16,778 nucleotides of DNA, from contig DNBN01000216.1 of NCBI GenBank assembly GCA_003491845.1, positions 1,922 to 18,699 on the forward strand, given 5' to 3'. Made by a program: the position numbers and the translations under genes. This document shows, piece by piece, positions 8,560 to 16,777 of this stretch. Positions within the stretch are counted from its first letter, which is position 1. Every line of letters starts with the position of its first letter. Source of the stretch: Porticoccaceae bacterium (GTDB lineage Bacteria; Pseudomonadota; Gammaproteobacteria; Pseudomonadales; Porticoccaceae). The notes under the pieces were generated by a model that saw nothing but the letters and a program-made list of their open reading frames with translations, searched no databases and was not told the DNA's origin.

Positions 8560-9987
8560 ATGAGTACATCTAAACCAGGCTCTCCAGATCAATCCAACAA
8601 CGCTAAAACCAATCAGGCATGGGGTGGCAGATTTAACGAGCCAGTCGATGACTTTGTTGCACGTTTCACCGCGTCTGTCTCTTTCGATCAGCGCCTTTAT
8701 ATCCAAGATATACAGGGTTCAATCGCTCACGCTACTATGCTAGCTCGTGTTGGTGTTATCTCTGAAGATGATTCATTGCGTATCATTGCCGGGCTAGAGT
8801 CCATTAAGAAAGACATTGCTAATAATCAATTTGATTGGTCGGTAGCACTTGAAGATGTGCATATGAATATTGAATCAGCACTTACCAAAGATATAGGCAT
8901 TATTGGGAAAAAATTGCATACCGGAAGATCTCGAAATGATCAGGTAGCCACGGATATTCGTCTCTGGCTACGCGATCAAATTGACGTAATTGCCGAGCGT
9001 ATAAAGACACTCCAAACGGCTATGATCAAATTGGCAATTTCTCAAAGCGATGCGATTATGCCGGGCTTTACCCACTTACAAACTGCTCAGCCAGTGACTT
9101 TTGGACATCATCTACTGGCGTGGAATGAAATGCTAGAACGTGACTATGGGCGTCTTATGGATTGTAGAGCCCGAATGAACCAAAGTCCCTTAGGTGCTGC
9201 GGCCCTAGCAGGTACGAGCTATCCTATTGACAGGATGTTCACCGCAACCGCTTTAGGGTTTGACAAACCAACAGAAAACTCACTAGATTCTGTTAGCGAC
9301 AGAGACTTTGCTATTGAATTTTGTGCTTTTGCAAGCCTATTGCTCACTCATATGTCCAGAATGTCAGAAGAGTTAATACTCTGGACATCTGCTCAGTTCC
9401 AGTTCGTTGAGTTACCTGATCGTTTTTGTACTGGGTCCTCCATTATGCCTCAAAAGAAAAATCCGGATGTACCCGAACTAGTGCGCGGTAAAACTGGTAG
9501 AGTTAATGGGAATCTTTTCTCGCTACTCACGCTAATGAAGTCGCAACCTTTAGCTTATAATAAAGATAATCAAGAGGACAAAGAGCCGCTTTTTGATACG
9601 GTGGATACTGTATCTGACTGCCTACGCGCCTTTGCAGACATGATCCCCGCTATTAAAGCCAACAAACCTGCAATGTATGATGCCGCTAAGCGTGGATTCT
9701 CCACAGCAACAGATTTAGCGGACTATCTAGTCGGCAAAGGTGTGACTTTTCGTGACGCTCATGAAATTGTTGGTAACTCAGTGGCCTATGGAATCAAGGT
9801 AGACAAAGATTTGTCAGAAATGTCCATTGATGAGCTAAGATCATTCTCAGATCATATCACTGAGGATGTATTTTCAATTCTCACCTTAGAAGGGTCAGTC
9901 TCTGCGCGAAACCATATTGGAGGGACGGCCCCTACTCAGGTGCAAGCCGCTGGAGCAAGAGCCCTACATAAAATAAGTTTGCGCTAG
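8560..9987 (+). CDS. argH: Argininosuccinate lyase
   Basis: Last step of arginine synthesis: splits argininosuccinate into arginine and fumarate (fumarase/aspartase superfamily, homotetramer, cytoplasm). It has 475 residues. Visible signatures: WGGRF (21-25), [10 protein letters not shown] (99-108), [17 protein letters not shown] (116-132), [12 protein letters not shown] (168-179, with the catalytic-region His172), [17 protein letters not shown] (209-225), and the superfamily signature [12 protein letters not shown] (292-303) carrying the catalytic-loop serines. The N-terminus is about 15 polar residues longer than the core family, but this ATG agrees with the TATAAT upstream. Divergent from hemC; it meets cyaY head-on with no intervening base. 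Confidence 0.97.
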   Translation: MSTSKPGSPDQSNNAKTNQAWGGRFNEPVDDFVARFTASVSFDQRLYIQDIQGSIAHATMLARVGVISEDDSLRIIAGLESIKKDIANNQFDWSVALEDVHMNIESALTKDIGIIGKKLHTGRSRNDQVATDIRLWLRDQIDVIAERIKTLQTAMIKLAISQSDAIMPGFTHLQTAQPVTFGHHLLAWNEMLERDYGRLMDCRARMNQSPLGAAALAGTSYPIDRMFTATALGFDKPTENSLDSVSDRDFAIEFCAFASLLLTHMSRMSEELILWTSAQFQFVELPDRFCTGSSIMPQKKNPDVPELVRGKTGRVNGNLFSLLTLMKSQPLAYNKDNQEDKEPLFDTVDTVSDCLRAFADMIPAIKANKPAMYDAAKRGFSTATDLADYLVGKGVTFRDAHEIVGNSVAYGIKVDKDLSEMSIDELRSFSDHITEDVFSILTLEGSVSARNHIGGTAPTQVQAAGARALHKISLR

Positions 9988-10317
9988 TTAAAATGCGAAA
10001 TCGACCTGTTCATTGGCCTGAGCCATGCAGGCGTCTGCTAACATGGTAGTTAGTAATTGCCCACTAACGGTATTACACCAACGTTTAGGATCATCACCTT
10101 GCAATGTGAAGTGAAATCCACCAGACACTGCCGCTAACCATATTTCTTTTAATGCTGATTGACGTGACAAGATAATTTGAGAACCGTTTATGTCACAGGT
10201 CAAGGTAAGCAGGCCACCGGTATTTTCATAGTCGATGTTCGCGCCACTGTCATCAATACTTTCTTCAATCGAAAACATCACATCATCAACAAGTTGGCTA
10301 AATTCTGCTTCATTCAT
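9988..10317 (-). CDS. cyaY: Frataxin homologue CyaY
   Basis: Small acidic iron-binding protein that modulates Fe-S cluster assembly on IscS/IscU. It has 109 residues, the normal bacterial length. The first helix carries the acidic ridge (EESIDDSGANIDYE, 18-31), followed by the beta-sheet GGLLTLTCDINGSQIILSRQ and the signature LKEIWLAAVSGGFHF (56-70) with the conserved Trp60. Its stop codon (TAA on the - strand, 9990-9988) directly abuts the argH stop. It is transcribed away from lptM-lysA across a 110-nt shared control region. Nearness to the haem genes fits iron metabolism, and the same neighbour set occurs in E. coli and Pseudomonas. Confidence 0.95.
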   Translation of the reverse strand: MNEAEFSQLVDDVMFSIEESIDDSGANIDYENTGGLLTLTCDINGSQIILSRQSALKEIWLAAVSGGFHFTLQGDDPKRWCNTVSGQLLTTMLADACMAQANEQVDFAF

Positions 10318-10359
10318 ATCACAGGGCCCTAAATATCGTTAATTAAGTTATGAACCATT

Positions 10360-10388
10360 AGTATAAATGTTTGGGGGTAATCTGCCAC
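10360..10388 (-). promoter_or_regulatory. Candidate cyaY promoter
   Basis: On the - strand a TATACT (10365-10360) lies about 43 nt before the cyaY ATG. At 17 nt upstream the hexamer is GTGGCA (10388-10383), a poor -35. The -10 is good, the -35 weak. It overlaps the opposing lptM promoter. Confidence 0.3.
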
Positions 10389-10400
10389 TACCGTTATACT
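10371..10400 (+). promoter_or_regulatory. Candidate promoter for lptM-lysA-dapF-DUF484
   Basis: TTGGGG (10371-10376) and TATACT (10395-10400) are 18 nt apart, a sigma-70 arrangement. It would start transcription near 10407, leaving a leader of about 20 nt that contains the GGAG ribosome site of lptM. Because the downstream genes overlap or nearly touch, it may drive all four. Confidence 0.5.
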
Positions 10401-10427
10401 AAATAATCAGAACAGTGGAGTTTCATT

Positions 10428-10565
10428 ATGAAAGTACAATTAACCGGAATAGTAATAATTCTATGCCTTGGTTCGCTAACTGGATGTGGAAACAGCGGCG
10501 ACTTGTATCTACCAGAAGACGCTTCTGAAACCTATGTAATTACCCCGCAAATAAACGAAAAATAA
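10428..10565 (+). CDS. lptM: LptM-like small lipoprotein (YifL/LppL family)
   Basis: A 45-codon gene. The protein has a lipoprotein signal peptide (Lys2, hydrophobic core GIVIILCLGS, lipobox LTGC with the acylated Cys20) and a short mature part starting CGNSGDLYLPE. This matches the LptM/YifL hallmark CGxKGPLYLP, with Ser for Lys and Asp for Pro. LptM helps the LptD/LptE translocon assemble at the outer membrane. A strong ribosome site, GGAG (10417-10420), sits 7 nt before the ATG. It is followed after only 6 nt by lysA; a small lipoprotein gene in front of lysA or dapF, next to cyaY, is the known arrangement in Pseudomonas (lppL) and E. coli (yifL). Confidence 0.88.
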   Translation: MKVQLTGIVIILCLGSLTGCGNSGDLYLPEDASETYVITPQINEK

Positions 10566-10571
10566 ACACTT

Positions 10572-11828
10572 ATGCACAGTACAATTCATCGAGATAACGG
10601 CCAGCTTTTAATGGAAAAAGTTTGCCTCCAATCTATAGCTGACAAGTTTGGCACACCCTGCTATGTCTACAGTAAAACTGCACTTGAACTTAACTATAAG
10701 GCCTATGCAAATGCGCTAAAAAGCCATCCACATCTGGTCTGTTATGCAGTCAAGTCAAACTCTAATATTGCCGTATTACAATCATTGGCTAAGCTTGGCT
10801 CGGGTTTTGACATAGTATCAATTGGCGAGCTAGAGAGGGTTCTAATAGCTGGAGGTAATCCCTCCAAAATTGTTTTTTCTGGTCTGGGAAAAACAGCTGA
10901 TGAAATGTCTCGTGCTCTAGATGTGGGTATTCATTGCTTCAATGTAGAATCAGAATCTGAGCTAAGTTTACTGAATAGGATTGCAGAGCAAAAAGGCCTC
11001 AAAGCGCCAGTCTCAATCCGAGTAAACCCTGATGTTAATGCAAAAACGCATCCGTACATATCCACAGGCTTAAAAGAAGATAAATTTGGCATTGATATTA
11101 ATCGAGCTATTGATGTCTACCGGGATGCAGCAAGCATGTCGCATATTGATATCGTCGGTTTAGACTGCCACATAGGTTCACAGATCACTGAAAAAAGTCC
11201 CTTTGTCGATACCATGAAACGACTTTTGGTACTTGCAGACACTCTGAACGAACAAGGCATTACACTTAACCACTTAGATATAGGCGGCGGTCTAGGAGTG
11301 CGCTATCAAAACGAAGAAATTCAATCTGTAGACCAATATATGCGGGCCATACTGCCGCTTCTTGAAGGTCGTAGCGAGACATTAATAGTTGAGCCTGGGC
11401 GCTCTATGACAGCAAATGCCGGTGTTTTGTTGACCGAAGTGGTCTATCTAAAAGTGACCGAACACAAAAATTTTGCAGTAGTCGATGCCGCAATGAATGA
11501 CATGCTCAGACCTTCTCTTTATCAAGCATGGATGGATGTTCAAAATGTAGGAACTCATGTCAACCAACAGGAGAAAATCTATGATGTGGTGGGTCCAGTC
11601 TGCGAAAGCGGAGACTTTTTAGCAAAGTCACGACAACTTACCGTAAATGAGGGTGATTGTTTGTGCCTTTTTTCGGCGGGCGCTTATGGCTTCGTTATGA
11701 GCTCAAATTACAACAGTCGACCTCGAGTGGCAGAGATAATGGTAAACGGAGACAGTGCCTTTGTTATTCGACAACGGGAAACGCTTGCAGAGCTAATTAA
11801 AGGAGAGCACCTTTTGCCGGAGCAATAG
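10572..11828 (+). CDS. lysA: Diaminopimelate decarboxylase
   Basis: PLP enzyme converting meso-diaminopimelate to lysine plus CO2, the last step of lysine synthesis. It has 418 residues. Visible: the PLP lysine Lys61 in YAVKSN, SGFDIVSIGEL (77-87), His200 in DCHIGSQ, the glycine loop DIGGGLG (236-242), EPGRSM (274-279), and Cys344 in GPVCESGDFL from the partner subunit's active site. The first ATG is preferred: the N-terminal HRDNGQLL lines up with the start of Pseudomonas LysA. No Shine-Dalgarno is visible and the lptM stop is 6 nt away, so ribosomes may pass over from lptM. With dapF next it forms a DAP/lysine pair. Confidence 0.97.
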   Translation: MHSTIHRDNGQLLMEKVCLQSIADKFGTPCYVYSKTALELNYKAYANALKSHPHLVCYAVKSNSNIAVLQSLAKLGSGFDIVSIGELERVLIAGGNPSKIVFSGLGKTADEMSRALDVGIHCFNVESESELSLLNRIAEQKGLKAPVSIRVNPDVNAKTHPYISTGLKEDKFGIDINRAIDVYRDAASMSHIDIVGLDCHIGSQITEKSPFVDTMKRLLVLADTLNEQGITLNHLDIGGGLGVRYQNEEIQSVDQYMRAILPLLEGRSETLIVEPGRSMTANAGVLLTEVVYLKVTEHKNFAVVDAAMNDMLRPSLYQAWMDVQNVGTHVNQQEKIYDVVGPVCESGDFLAKSRQLTVNEGDCLCLFSAGAYGFVMSSNYNSRPRVAEIMVNGDSAFVIRQRETLAELIKGEHLLPEQ

Positions 11829-11851
11829 CCGCCAAATTGTCAAATAATCGC

Positions 11852-12682
11852 ATGGTATTACACTTTACGAAAATGCATGGCCTTGGAAATGACTTTGTTG
11901 TTATTGATGGAGTAACCAAGAATGTTACGCTGTCGACGGCAATAATAAAAAGACTTTCTGATCGCCATTTAGGTATTGGCTGTGACCAAGTGTTATTGGT
12001 TGAGCCTCCGAAACAGAGTAACGTTGATTTTGAGTATCGCATATTCAATAGTGATGGGAGCGAAGTGGAGCAGTGCGGTAACGGCGCTCGCTGTTTGGCG
12101 CGGTTTATTCGCGATCGTCAGCTGTCAGGGAAATCCTCTCTTCGTGTTACAACTCAAAATCGTACACTCACGCTAAACATTATCGACGAATCAAACGTTA
12201 CTGTTGACATGGGCATACCAAGTTTAGAGCCTTCAGATCTCCCTTTTGAAACAGCACATCGAGATCGTCGCTACACAGTCGACCTACATGGCGAGCCTGT
12301 CTCATTTTCAGCTGTTTCCATGGGAAACCCCCACGTAATTCTATTTGTCAATGAAGTACAAAGTGCGCCGGTAAATACTCTTGGACCTCAGCTAGAGAAC
12401 CACTCTCAGTTTCCTAACAAAGTTAATGTAGGATTTGCTGAGATACTGAATCGGCACACTCTCGTGTTGCGTGTACATGAACGCGGCGCTGGTGAGACAC
12501 GAGCCTGCGGGTCTGGCGCCTGTGCCGCAGTTGTTGCAGCGATTGACCAAGGCCTTGCAGAATCTCCAGTTCAAGTGCAACTCACCGGAGGCAACTTAAT
12601 TATACAGTGGCCAGGAGAAGGACATCCGCTTATTATGGAAGGCTGTGCCACCACTAGCTTTCATGGACGCATTAAATTATGA
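11852..12682 (+). CDS. dapF: Diaminopimelate epimerase
   Basis: Converts LL- to meso-diaminopimelate, needed for both lysine and peptidoglycan, without a cofactor, using a thiol pair. Both active-site cysteines are present: Cys75 in EQCGNGAR and Cys219 in TRACGSGACA (numbered from ATG 11852). Other signs are the N-terminal FTKMHGLGNDFVVID and MGNPHVILFV. I choose ATG 11852, giving 276 residues (E. coli 274). A TTG at 11837 would add five residues, and a GGAG at 11819-11822 lies 14 nt before it, so this alternative is not excluded. Its stop overlaps the next gene (ATGA). Confidence 0.96.
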   Translation: MVLHFTKMHGLGNDFVVIDGVTKNVTLSTAIIKRLSDRHLGIGCDQVLLVEPPKQSNVDFEYRIFNSDGSEVEQCGNGARCLARFIRDRQLSGKSSLRVTTQNRTLTLNIIDESNVTVDMGIPSLEPSDLPFETAHRDRRYTVDLHGEPVSFSAVSMGNPHVILFVNEVQSAPVNTLGPQLENHSQFPNKVNVGFAEILNRHTLVLRVHERGAGETRACGSGACAAVVAAIDQGLAESPVQVQLTGGNLIIQWPGEGHPLIMEGCATTSFHGRIKL

Positions 12683-13362
12683 GTAAAGAAATAAAAACTG
12701 ACGTGAGTATTAAGCAGGTCCGAGGATTTTTGCGAGACCATCCAACTTTTTTAGATGAAAATCCAGACATTTTGGAAACCATGATTGTCAACCACAAACC
12801 TGGAGGGGCTGTATCCTTGGTTGAGCGACAGCTGGCTGCACTTCGGGAGCGAAACGCTCTACTTGTGCACCAACTTGATAGTCTGGTTGTTATCGCAAAA
12901 GATAACGAACTGATGTTTGACAAAACCCGGCGCTTAGTAGTGAACTTGCTAGATACTAACTCTTTAGCTTCGGTTGTCGAGGCGCTTTATGATAGCCTTG
13001 GCACAGATTTTGGCGTTTCATCTTTTTCGGTCAGTCTTTTTGGAAATAAAAATTGTTTAGAAAACAGCATGGCTAGAGTAACCTCACTTGAAGATGCAAC
13101 AGAACAGGTACCCAATATTATCAATGCTACCGCTCCTGTTTGCGGCACTCTGCGCAATGAAGAAAATATCTTTTTATTCGGCAAGGCCCAAGATAATATC
13201 GGCTCAGTGGCGGCCATTCTCTTGGGAAAAACCACTAAGCTTGGTATTTTAGCTTTAGGGAATCCCAGTCCAGACTTTTATAACAGTAAAATGGGAACGC
13301 TGTTTTTAGAACATATCGGCGATATTCTCAATAGACTTTTACCACTGTATATAAAGAAATAG
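12679..13362 (+). CDS. DUF484 family protein
   Basis: 227 residues, cytoplasmic, no signal or membrane segment. The N-terminal part has the family pattern (VRGFLRDHPTFLDENPDIL, then SLVERQLAALRERN, a helical coiled-coil-like segment at about 45-80). The remainder looks GAF-like (about 90-225), ending LFLEHIGDILNRLL. Function is not established. It overlaps dapF by 4 nt, the same neighbour as in Pseudomonas, where xerC follows. Here the next gene is rnr on the other strand, only 24 nt after the stop, and I see no hairpin terminator in that gap. Confidence 0.9.
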   Translation: MSKEIKTDVSIKQVRGFLRDHPTFLDENPDILETMIVNHKPGGAVSLVERQLAALRERNALLVHQLDSLVVIAKDNELMFDKTRRLVVNLLDTNSLASVVEALYDSLGTDFGVSSFSVSLFGNKNCLENSMARVTSLEDATEQVPNIINATAPVCGTLRNEENIFLFGKAQDNIGSVAAILLGKTTKLGILALGNPSPDFYNSKMGTLFLEHIGDILNRLLPLYIKK

Positions 13363-13386
13363 CTAGAAAACCAACCTTGAACTGAG

Positions 13387-15861
13387 TTAGCGTTTTGGCT
13401 TTTTCTTTTTTTGCGCCTTTAGAGCTACAGAAGAGCCAACTCTGGTTTTAGTTGGATTGGTTTTTCCAGCATTCGCTTTGGTTCTGCGCTTTTTAGACGG
13501 TTTTCCTGCGGTACTTACAGACCCACTCTTACTCCTTAATTTGCGCTTTTTCGTATAGCCTTCTGCTAATGCATTGGCTTTACTAGACACCTTAACTTTC
13601 GTTGAATTCTTGCCTTTGCTCGGACGCGGGCTATCTTGGGCGGCATCATCAATCAATTCAAAGTCAATTTTCCGCTCCTCTAAGTTAACTCTTACTAGAT
13701 TAACCCTCAGTTTTTGGCCTAATCTAAAAATACGGCCACTACGCTCTCCCACCATACGGTGCTGTGAGGCTTCGTGGTGATAATAGTCTTTTGGCAATCC
13801 GGTAACGTGGATCAGCCCCTCAACATGAAGATCATCTAACATAACGAACAGACCGAACCCAGTCACGGCACTAACTACACCGGTATACTGGTCTCCCACT
13901 CGACTTAACAAATATTCGCATTTTAACCAGTTAACCACATCTCTGGTGGCATCGTCTGCACGTCGCTCGGTCACAGACAAATGCTCTCCAACAACAGCTA
14001 GATGCTCTATTTCGTAGGGGTAAATTTTAGCCTTTGAGAGTAAGGAACTGCCCTTAACACGATATACATTAGGATTTTTTTTGTCCATACGAATAAGACT
14101 TCGAATCGCCCGATGAACGAGTAAATCTGCATAGCGTCTAATCGGCGAAGTAAAGTGACTATAGGCATCAAATGCCAATCCAAAATGACCCAAATTTTCT
14201 GGCTGATATACCGCTTGACTCATAGACCGCAGCATTACTGATTGAATTATCGACGCATCATCTCGATGTTTAACAGCCCTCAACACACGTTGGTAATCCT
14301 CAGGTTCAGGCTCATCTCCGCCCCCTAAACCAATCCCTAATTCAGCTAGAAATTCTCGCACGGACCCCAAACGGTCCTCACTTGGTCCCACGTGTACACG
14401 ATATAATGCAGGGATGTTGACCTTTTCTAAAAAAACCGCAGAGCATACATTGGCACAGAGCATACATTCTTCGATAAGCCGGTGAGCAGTAGTTCGCTCA
14501 ACAGGGATAATTTGACTAATCTTTCGTTGGCTGTCAAACAATATACGTGTTTCTTGAGAATCAAAATCAATGGCTCCACGCTTAAATCTTCGTTTAATCA
14601 ATACCTCATACAAGTCATTAAGATCATCAATATGAGGCACAATGGAGGCAAATTGTTTTCGGATTCCCGAATGAGGCTCATCCTTACGCTGACTAATAAT
14701 TTGAGCAACCTGGGTATAGGTCATACGGGCATGAGAATGCATAACAGCTTCACAAAATTGATAGCCAGTTATATTGCCTTCAGCGCTAATCTGCATGTCA
14801 CAGACCATGCAAAGTCTGTCCTCATGAGGGTTCAATGAACAGAGTCCATTAGACAACTTCTCAGGCAGCATCGGTACCACATGGTTAGGGAAGTAAACCG
14901 AATTTCCACGGTCAAAAGCTTCACTATCTAAAGCGGACCCTACACTTACGTAGTGAGATACATCTGCGATGGCAACAATTAAACGCCAACCGCCACCAAC
15001 TTTAGCTTCACAAAAAACAGCGTCATCAAAGTCTCTAGCATCTTCACCATCGATGGTTATTAACGGCGTAGACCTTAGGTCCACCCGATACTCTATATCA
15101 GTTACCTTTTCTGGAATAGCTGCGGTCTGAGCAAGAACCAGCTCATTCCATTGATGGGGGATACCATAGTTACGTATGGACATATCAACTTCTAAACCAG
15201 GATCTAAGTGGTCACCTAAAATTTCACTGACTGCCCCAACCGGTAGAGAATGTCTCGAGGGTGGTTCTAAAACATCTACTACTACAATTTGTCCAGCTTT
15301 GGCTTTTCCCACTCGATCATTAGGAATCAAGATATCTTGGCTAATTCTAGGATTGTCCGCCCGCACAAAATTAATACCACTTTCATTAAAATATCGTCCC
15401 ACTAACTGCGATGTATTGCGCTGTACAACGTCAACCAAACGCCCTTCAGGTCTTCCTCTTCGATCCCAACCAGCGATACGGACAAGCACAATATCGCCGT
15501 CAAACACTCGCCGCATTTGACTACTAGAGAGATAGATATCATCACTATCGCCTTGCATTGGCTTTATAAATCCGTAACCCTCTGGATGGCCAATAACACG
15601 GCCTTTAACAAGATTAAGTTTGTCTAAAGTACCGTAGCTTTCACGTCTATTTCTAGCTACCTGACCATCTCTTTCCATAGCACGTAAACGCCGACGCATG
15701 GCTTCTATTTGCTGTTCATCAGTTAAACCTAAAGCCGAACATATTTCTGCGTGGGTCAGAGGGCCAATACTATCAGCGAGAAAATCAAGTATGAATTCTC
15801 TACTGGGTATTGGCTTTTCGTATTTAGTCGCTTCTCTCTCTTCAAAAGGGTCTTGATTCAT
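13387..15861 (-). CDS. rnr: Ribonuclease R
   Basis: Processive 3'-5' exoribonuclease that degrades structured RNA and takes part in mRNA, rRNA and tmRNA-linked turnover. It has 824 residues (E. coli 813). Order: N-terminal helix-turn-helix region with the family opening MNQDPFEEREATKYEKPIPS; cold-shock domains (about 82-225, GRVIGHPEGYGFIKP); RNB catalytic domain with the metal aspartates Asp271, 277, 279 and 280 in IDGEDARDFDDAVF; LYRVHVGPSEDRL and AYSHFTSPIRRYADLLVHR later in RNB; an S1 domain (YTGVVSAVTGFGLFVML); then an 81-residue Lys/Arg-rich tail (744-824). No strong Shine-Dalgarno precedes the ATG. In E. coli rlmB follows rnr; here DUF484 converges instead. Confidence 0.97.
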   Translation of the reverse strand: MNQDPFEEREATKYEKPIPSREFILDFLADSIGPLTHAEICSALGLTDEQQIEAMRRRLRAMERDGQVARNRRESYGTLDKLNLVKGRVIGHPEGYGFIKPMQGDSDDIYLSSSQMRRVFDGDIVLVRIAGWDRRGRPEGRLVDVVQRNTSQLVGRYFNESGINFVRADNPRISQDILIPNDRVGKAKAGQIVVVDVLEPPSRHSLPVGAVSEILGDHLDPGLEVDMSIRNYGIPHQWNELVLAQTAAIPEKVTDIEYRVDLRSTPLITIDGEDARDFDDAVFCEAKVGGGWRLIVAIADVSHYVSVGSALDSEAFDRGNSVYFPNHVVPMLPEKLSNGLCSLNPHEDRLCMVCDMQISAEGNITGYQFCEAVMHSHARMTYTQVAQIISQRKDEPHSGIRKQFASIVPHIDDLNDLYEVLIKRRFKRGAIDFDSQETRILFDSQRKISQIIPVERTTAHRLIEECMLCANVCSAVFLEKVNIPALYRVHVGPSEDRLGSVREFLAELGIGLGGGDEPEPEDYQRVLRAVKHRDDASIIQSVMLRSMSQAVYQPENLGHFGLAFDAYSHFTSPIRRYADLLVHRAIRSLIRMDKKNPNVYRVKGSSLLSKAKIYPYEIEHLAVVGEHLSVTERRADDATRDVVNWLKCEYLLSRVGDQYTGVVSAVTGFGLFVMLDDLHVEGLIHVTGLPKDYYHHEASQHRMVGERSGRIFRLGQKLRVNLVRVNLEERKIDFELIDDAAQDSPRPSKGKNSTKVKVSSKANALAEGYTKKRKLRSKSGSVSTAGKPSKKRRTKANAGKTNPTKTRVGSSVALKAQKKKKPKR

Positions 15862-15982
15862 TTTTTAGGTAATCATTGTTAGTAGGGATTAACTTTGTTA
15901 GCAGGGCCGCTATTGGAAAAGCAGATTCAAAGCAAAGGTAGAGTGATTCTATGCCTTATTGCTTGGCGAGTAAAAGAAATTA
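15862..15982. other. Intergenic region between the histidine kinase and rnr
   Basis: 121 nt separating two - strand genes. I looked for a tRNA, a strong terminator and a sigma-70 promoter for rnr and found none convincing. The only structure is a short GCC/GGC pairing near 15950-15970. Confidence 0.5.
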
Positions 15983-16777
15983 TCAGTGAGAAGATTTTTC
16001 CACGATTAAATTCTCTTCTAAATTTTGCCTGATCACTTGCAGAAGGCGCTTACTTTCCTTAGTACTCTGAATGCCGTAGGATGCTTTAAAAGACAAAATA
16101 AGCTGTCTAAATTCAGCCATACCATACAATCCAGACAAGCCTAATAGATTATGTAATACATTCTGAAAATCCACATCACTAGCATCATCAAGATGCTCTT
16201 CTAAGTCGTTTAAATTTTGCTCAAGAGCCTCTTTAAGTTCAGCTACCGGAATAATTGAAGAAAGCAGCCCGTCCTGTGAAGGCTCTAAAACTTGAGATTT
16301 TCTCTCCATGGTCGACAAGATAGCATTGATTAAAGCTGTTTCGTTTAATGGTTTTCTAAGTACTAGTTGAGCACCTGCTTCAATCATATTATTTTCTGCA
16401 TCACCAGTAATATCAGCCGTTAAACCCAATACTGGGGGACTGTCAGGGGACTGATTAACAATTGAAGCACAGGCTTCTATGCCATCAACGACAGGCATAT
16501 GCACGTCCATTAGAACTAAATCGACATCCAGCATACGGACAATTTCAATCGCCTCAAGACCATTGTTTACCACAGAGCATTCTGCGCCATAGCCTTCAAG
16601 TAATTTTACAATGAGCTTCTGCGAAAAAAGATTATCTTCCGCGACCAGTATTTTAACTCCGGTAAGTATTTCACTAACTATAGACCCCGTATCAGACTCT
16701 GCTTGCAATAAACGTTCACCAAAGGGCTCATAGAGTCTGCAATTAAAACTGATATCTGTTCCCTGCCCGATAATACT
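15983..16777 (-). CDS. C-terminal part of a hybrid sensor histidine kinase (ATPase end, receiver, Hpt), 5' end outside the window
   Basis: The frame is open to the right edge. Upstream of the first possible start (TTG 16708) it reads SIIGQGTDISFNCRLYEPFGE, the closing strand of a histidine-kinase ATPase domain (G-x-GT-x-x-x-F), so TTG 16708 is internal. Next is a receiver domain: acidic pair in LVAEDN, phospho-acceptor Asp in LVLMDVHMPVVDG (codon 16507-16505), the Thr in LTAD and the Lys in RKPL, all present. After a linker comes an Hpt-like domain with HNLLGLSGLYG, His codon 16153-16151; the usual HxLKG has Leu instead of Lys. This is the BarA/RpfC-type phosphorelay layout (kinase-receiver-Hpt). 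The signal sensed cannot be seen because the input part is missing. It lies 121 nt upstream of rnr on the same strand; co-transcription is possible but unproven. Confidence 0.88.
   Translation of the reverse strand, partial: SIIGQGTDISFNCRLYEPFGERLLQAESDTGSIVSEILTGVKILVAEDNLFSQKLIVKLLEGYGAECSVVNNGLEAIEIVRMLDVDLVLMDVHMPVVDGIEACASIVNQSPDSPPVLGLTADITGDAENNMIEAGAQLVLRKPLNETALINAILSTMERKSQVLEPSQDGLLSSIIPVAELKEALEQNLNDLEEHLDDASDVDFQNVLHNLLGLSGLYGMAEFRQLILSFKASYGIQSTKESKRLLQVIRQNLEENLIVEKSSH

Noticed and set aside
15862..15982. A possible tRNA upstream of rnr
   Set aside because: No acceptor stem, anticodon arm or T-loop arrangement could be paired by eye.
15983..16708. A complete stand-alone receiver-Hpt protein starting at TTG 16708
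   Set aside because: The frame stays open to the window edge and the extra codons match the end of a kinase ATPase domain.
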